DNA of 64,000 nt. It comes from Glycine soja (Eukaryota > Streptophyta > Magnoliopsida > Fabales > Fabaceae). Both the position numbers and the translations under genes were made by a program. The stretch covers positions 320,001 through 384,000 of the forward strand of contig NC_041021.1 in the NCBI RefSeq assembly GCF_004193775.1, written 5' to 3'. Of this stretch, positions 59,231-64,000 are shown piece by piece. Numbering within the stretch: the first letter of the stretch is position 1; each line of letters starts with the position of its first letter. Under the pieces are notes generated by a model. That model ran no database searches, was not told the origin of the DNA, and worked only from the letters and a program-made list of their open reading frames with translations.

Positions 59231-60555
59231 TACTTTTGCTGAAAATGTATCAAAGAGCAATATATAGTTATGCAGTCATAGAGACATTGGGTTAAACCTA
59301 AATTTAGCAACATTTAGTTTTCTTACCTCCAATCATGACTGTTGAGTTTGTAGGGAGAGAAAGAGAGATATAGAGGGAGAGAGAGATAGGGAAGAATACT
59401 TTTAGTTAAATTGATTCATTTTTTTTGCAGTACTTAGGTTATGCAGAGCCTTCCAAAAAAAACTCAGGTTATGCAGAGCATCTCTAAATAAGACTCTTAA
59501 TAGATTGAGTGGGAACTATTTTTCTAGTCAAAGAGAAAAAGGCTGATACATCCTAAATACTAATTTTTATGAAAGCTTCATGCATTTAACATGTGTTTAA
59601 CATGTGACACATGAACTGCATGTTATTTTAACACTCCCCCTCAAGTCAAAACCTCGAAAGCTTTAGCTTGTCAATATGTTTTTTGAAGAGAATAATATGG
59701 GATCACTAGACTCGTTTGGAAAGGCAACATTGGGCTGCATTTGAGACCAGAAAAGGAGAATTTAGTGCTCTGACAACAGCTAGAGTGTGCTTTAGCTGAG
59801 TATGGGATGCCAACTGGAGATTAACACAGCTGAGAGGCAGCAGCTGGAGATCAACACAACTAAAAAGTTTAAACACCTGGAGATTGATGTTGCCGGAGGA
59901 TTTTGTGAAGTTGCCAAAAAAGTCACTGATATTTGAAGCTCACTGAAAAAGATAGATGAAAGTTTGCCTGAAACTCATTAAGTTGGTATCTTTACTAGAA
60001 TTGGGAAGAACTCCCCAATTTACAGAATACAACACACACACTGCAGAACTTTGAGGGTCTGCGCCTCCCAATGCCAAGAGGCCCTAATTTCCTCTCAAAT
60101 GACAACATGTCCGTTCTCTTAAACCTCCCCTCTTATTTATAGGTAACATGCCATATTTTTTGACTAACTAACCTAACTAACTAACTAACTAGTTAACTGA
60201 TTTAATGTAACTAACTAATTGGTTATTAAACAGTGAAAGTATACAGGCTTGACTATTTGAACCAGAGCAAGTGACTAGAGAGAATAAAGCTACTGGAAAT
60301 CAAAACAGTTCCATGTTTTCGAAACTTCGAAGCAAAAATCGTGACAGAACAGAATAAGTCACACGTCATGGAGGATGGTACGGCTTTGACCTTGTTGAGT
60401 TTATAAGAGAGAGAGAAAAATAGAGAGAGGGAGAGGGAGAGGGAGAGGGAGAGAGAGATAGGGTAGAATTGCTCAGGGGAAATTGATTGATTGTACAATA
60501 CTTTGGTTGTGGAGAACATCTATATATAGACTCTTGATAGAATGAGTTGGTTTTT
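59231..60555. repeat. Transposon-derived DNA with a repeated GA-rich block
   Basis: A block of about 160 bp occurs twice in direct orientation, at about 59341-59511 and 60393-60550. It starts GTTGAGTTT, has a GA-rich tract, then ATTGATTGA/ATTGATTCA-like sequence and CTCTTAATAG or CTCTTGATAG. Between them lies ACACTCCCCCTCAAGTCAAA, a phrase typical of copia-derived DNA in plants. The arrangement could be LTR remnants around a short interior, but no ends or genes were recognised. Confidence 0.4.
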
Positions 60556-60690
60556 GTTGAGAAAAACTCAAGCCCCACATTGGCTAGAGAATAAGGCCAC
60601 AATAGAATATATAAGTGACAGACTACCCTCACCCTATGAGTTAGCTTTCGGGGTTAGGCCCAAACTCACATTCTAAGAGTTACTCAGATT
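60556..60690 (+). repeat. Partial TRIM-like LTR related to the one in intron 6
   Basis: The stretch TGTTGAGAAAAACTCAAGCC, CCCACATTGGC, TATATAAGTGACAG and GGGGTTAGGCCC corresponds in order to the LTR of the TRIM-like element at 27841-28261, here on the plus strand. Only one partial copy is present. Confidence 0.6.
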
Positions 60691-61988
60691 GCGAAAAGAG
60701 GGAGTGATGGAACAAATCATTAGAGAAATTTCAGATTTGGGGAGAACAAAACTAGGGAAAAATTATGTGCTAGTGTGAACAACACTGTAGTTAGCTAATA
60801 ACAAAATTTTACTTGTAATGGTAGTTTATGTACAACAGCTCTTACCACTTGAATATTTTGCCTAATCAAACTTAAATATTGAAATAAAACCACTAAATTA
60901 TCATGGCAGTTATAACTGCTGTTTATTATCTTGATCTGGCACTAATTTTTAAGATTTAGCATCAGTTGTCAAATTGACTCTATTATACATCCGCCAACTT
61001 AGGGGCAATTTGTGCATAATTGCCACTATTTAACTGCCACTCAAATCCAGTTTTGGTGAAGTGCTTGTTATATACTTCTTGGCAAGTGCATTATTTCACA
61101 GCTCATCTTTGATATATGGTTTGCATTACATCAATGAGACAAATCATTGTAGAATTAGTTCAAAAAGTTGCAAGAAAGTATGGGGAAATATAGAATATCT
61201 TATGCTAAAAAGTAAGGTTAAAATGTTAGTTGTAATCTTTCCACTCTTCAATTTTTAGCTCAAGAATTACCTAGTGTTCACAATTCTGAGTAAACTAGTG
61301 AACCACAAAGTCCTGATCCAATCTAATATAATAAAATCAGGTTGATTCAGGCAGTTGGGTTTTATTGGGAGGGAAAAAGGGTGAACCAATGATTTTGAAT
61401 TGGCAGTTGGGTTTTGGAAAAATAAACCTGTGACACCCCATCTGGTTAGTCCTGCAATCTGTTCTCATTTTATTTCAGTCCCTAATCGCTTGCCCGGAGT
61501 CCCAAACCAGTGCAATGAGCCTTTGTCATTCTCAAGTTGTGTTCCATCATTAGTTCTGTGATTTGTCATGCTCCCTGACTTGTTTGCTCCACTAGTTCTT
61601 GTGTCGTGCTCTGTACTCTGACGACCAAACCATCATTCACTGCTTTGCTTTATATTGTTTCTCTTTTCCACTTGTTTATGCTCCAGCAACCTCCACCATT
61701 CTGATTTTTTTAATCAAATTTGTTCTTTAAAATAAAATAAGGCCAAATGTGAAGCTTAACCAATTATGATTGGATTGGTTTGGTTTGAGTTCTGTAAATT
61801 TTTTTGCTCAAACCATTGAACCAAATCATTTCAATTTTATGGGTTTGAATTCTTTTTTCCCAGTATACCTCACTTGACCCATGAACACTCCTATTAATAA
61901 ATTGTTTCCCATTCGCATGTGCTAAATGGTTGGCAATGGATCAATGAAACAAAAAATAGTTGTGAGAAAGCATTTAAGAAAAAAAGAT
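60691..61988. other. Noncoding DNA, nothing recognised
   Basis: A/T-rich sequence without long frames or repeat ends. Several small in-frame stretches are short and unsupported. Confidence 0.4.
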
Positions 61989-62166
61989 AAAAGGGCATCC
62001 CAGAGCATTTGGTTCCTACTTAGTGGGGTTTTGGGAGAGTAGATGCATATGGAATGGGGCCTTACCATCACAAGTATAGAAGTTATTTTTGGGATTTGAA
62101 CCTATGACCTTCATGATAGAAGACAACAACCTGTCAATTATCATTGTGCCATGGCTCACCCTCATG
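61989..62166 (-). mobile_element. Au-type SINE
   Basis: On the minus strand the sequence shows GCCATGGCACAATGATAATTG (box A region) and GGTCATAGGTTCAAATCCC (box B). Next come GTAAGGCCCC, CCCACTAAGTAGGA and a final GGGATGCCCTTTT. This is the arrangement of the plant Au SINE family as I know it. Target duplications were not resolved because the flanks are A-rich. Confidence 0.7.
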
Positions 62167-63260
62167 GTAGCAAAGAAGATATCATGAAATTTATTTTAGA
62201 TATAATGATGCAAAACTTAATTAGTAATCAATATGATATATAGCATAAAATCTTTATACAAAACATTCTCAATAAACTTTTGAGAAATGTACCTCATGTG
62301 AAAAAATAACAAGACATCATTATGACGAATTGAATGAAAAATTTGTTTATCTCATTTTGTTAGCTTAAATTTATATGCTAGCCAATATGAATTGTGAAGT
62401 TGAGAGGCATAGTAATATAATGCATATAATTACAAAATAAAGAAAAAATATATTATAAGATTTTATTATATTATATTTTCCATAGTTGTTCAAAGTTCTT
62501 TCAGAATATTCTTATTTAGTTTTGTCCCAACATTATTAGAACCAATATCATTAATTGAAACATTCATTCCATAATTTTATGATGTATTGTTTTGAGGTAT
62601 TATTTTTTATGTTACATGCAAAATAATTTTTTTTTCCTAAACCTATGCTTCACATCTTGCATCGAATGATAAAGATAGAAATTATTATAAGATATATATT
62701 TTGAACACATGAGTACAAAAGTCTTAAATTACTTTTGGAATCACAAGTTATAAATGATTTATTTGATTTGATAAAATTGAGATTTGAATAAATGCATAAA
62801 TTAATATTTATAATTAAAATGTGTTTTAATACTTCAACTTTCATATTTGTAATTATAATAGTCTAATGAATAAATAAATAAATACAATATCATCAATTCA
62901 AATAAAATTAAAACTTAAATGCAATGAAATTTATTTCAATTTAGAAAAGTATTTTTAAATCAAACCAATTCTAATCTTAAAATCTTTTAATGTGTAGTAT
63001 TTTCCAGTTTGCAATTTGCCAGCTCAGCCAATTGGATAACGACATGCACTGTGTAGCATCGGAGTGTGTTGCTTGTTTTTCCCTGGAGGCCAAAACCCCA
63101 ATACCCAATACAACCTATAAAAGTATCTCTTATCCGTGTAGCATTGGAGTGCATTGTTTGTTTTGTCCAGGAGGCCAAGACCCTAGTAGCCAACCAAACC
63201 CCTGAAAGTGGCTCTTATCATTCTGTTCCTGTCATTTTGATCTGCAACGTAAAATTCCTG
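62167..63260. other. A/T-rich flank and leader of the terminal gene
   Basis: Very A/T-rich to about 62990. From there the composition is more balanced, with a direct near-repeat (GTGTAGCATCGGAGTGTGTT at 63052 and GTGTAGCATTGGAGTGCATT at 63137, each followed by GAGGCCAA). It probably contains the promoter of the downstream gene. Confidence 0.4.
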
Positions 63261-63949
63261 ATGGGCAATAAATCAGATCCCAAAGTCTGTTTCGCTGACT
63301 GTCAATTTGTTTATTTTTTGGGGAATTCTTTCTCATAGAGGATTGCGATTACTAAACTATACTTTTTTTCATTGTTTTGTAGGCTGGTGCTACTGCTGTG
63401 CCCCCTCTCCGAATTGGTATTGTTTTGTTTCAGTGTTCAGTGTTTTCTCATCTTTAATTTACATTTTTACACTTTCTAATAGCATTTTGCTTTCATTTTA
63501 TAGATTCTTCTCTTAGGGCTTAGTTTGTTTACTGTTTAGTTGTTTTTCATTTTCAAATTGTTAAAATTTGTGCAGGGAAGAGAGAGGGTGAGAATGAAGA
63601 TGAGCAGCAAGTGACTGCAAAGAAGCAGAAGAGAGATGAGGTTGCAGAGGAGCAAAGGATTATGGATGAAATTGTTTCAGATGATTCCTTCGCAGATTTT
63701 GAACCAGATAAGGTATTTATTCGACATGAGTATTAGGATTTTATTTGATGCATGATAGACTTTAATTTTGTGCCAGTATAGGTATAATGATTTTTTTATT
63801 TTCCCTGTTTGTGTTTTATTTTTGTTTTGGGCTAGAATTCTGAAGCTAAAAAAGACTCCCTCAGTAAACAGGAGAAGAAAGGAAAACCTGATAGTGCTAA
63901 CTGTTCCAGTTCTTTGGAGTCATTGGCTGATGGTTCTGAGGAGGATGCA
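63261..63949 (+). CDS. 5' end of an unrecognised charged-protein gene (copy 2, runs off window)
   Basis: Proposed exons 63261-63284, 63383-63416, 63576-63712 and 63836-63949 (GT-AG, phases consistent) give 103 codons starting MGNKSDPK, and the gene continues beyond the window. The protein start is highly charged, with a nuclear-localisation-like KKQKR, an acidic DDSFADFEPD segment and a Lys/Ser-rich stretch. I do not recognise the family; a nuclear protein is a guess. The first two exons have the same lengths as the broken copy at 52293. The donor of exon 1 (GTCTGT) is unusual and lowers confidence in the start. Confidence 0.55.
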
Positions 63950-64000
63950 GTGAGTAAATGAATTTCTCACAAAGATGCAACTATTGAGCACTTTTAAATC

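Noticed and set aside
60253..60632. Ser/Leu-rich minus-strand frames
   Set aside because: Translations of a GA/TC microsatellite-rich tract.
1..64000. CRISPR arrays, rRNA genes, bacterial operons, phage genes
   Set aside because: Looked for and not seen; the window has the features of plant nuclear DNA throughout.

Overview
The window looks like nuclear DNA of a flowering plant, probably a legume and perhaps Glycine. That is inference from A/T-rich noncoding DNA, spliced genes with GT-AG introns, plant-type LINEs with RRM-containing ORF1, Sirevirus- and copia-like remnants, an Au-type SINE, and a tandem cluster of chalcone/isoflavonoid-type O-methyltransferase copies. No prokaryotic feature, CRISPR array, tRNA or rRNA gene was seen.

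Region 1 (965-36219, +) is one giant gene of 13 exons. The spliced frame is 14,277 nt (4,758 residues). It encodes the plant sacsin-like protein: three HSP90-type ATPase 'sacsin repeats', a long low-complexity-free body and a C-terminal C3HC4 RING finger. The gene appears intact. Its introns, above all the 13.4-kb intron 3, are packed with transposable elements: a full-length antisense L1-type LINE (A) nested in a sense LINE fragment (C), a sense LINE (B) nested in a fold-back element, copia remnants, and a TRIM-like element in intron 6.

Region 2 (about 39.2-51.4 kb) is a tandem array of three SAM-dependent O-methyltransferase copies. The first is intact (4 exons, 370 aa). The second is a pseudogene carrying a 2.1-kb non-autonomous CACTA transposon. 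The third is a strongly decayed remnant split by an LTR-like insertion.

Region 3 (about 52.1-64 kb) holds two copies of the 5' end of one unrecognised gene: a broken one at 52.3 kb and an apparently open one at 63.3 kb that runs off the window. Between them lies a decayed copia element, interrupted by LINE D, which is itself interrupted by LINE E. Perfect target-site duplications let the order of insertion be read directly.

I found no new gene system. The most interesting signal is a palindromic stem-loop, with an apparently compensatory change, shared by the 3' tails of the LINE copies. Next in interest are the stop-restart ATGA junction between LINE ORFs and an internally deleted LINE that keeps an open ORF1.
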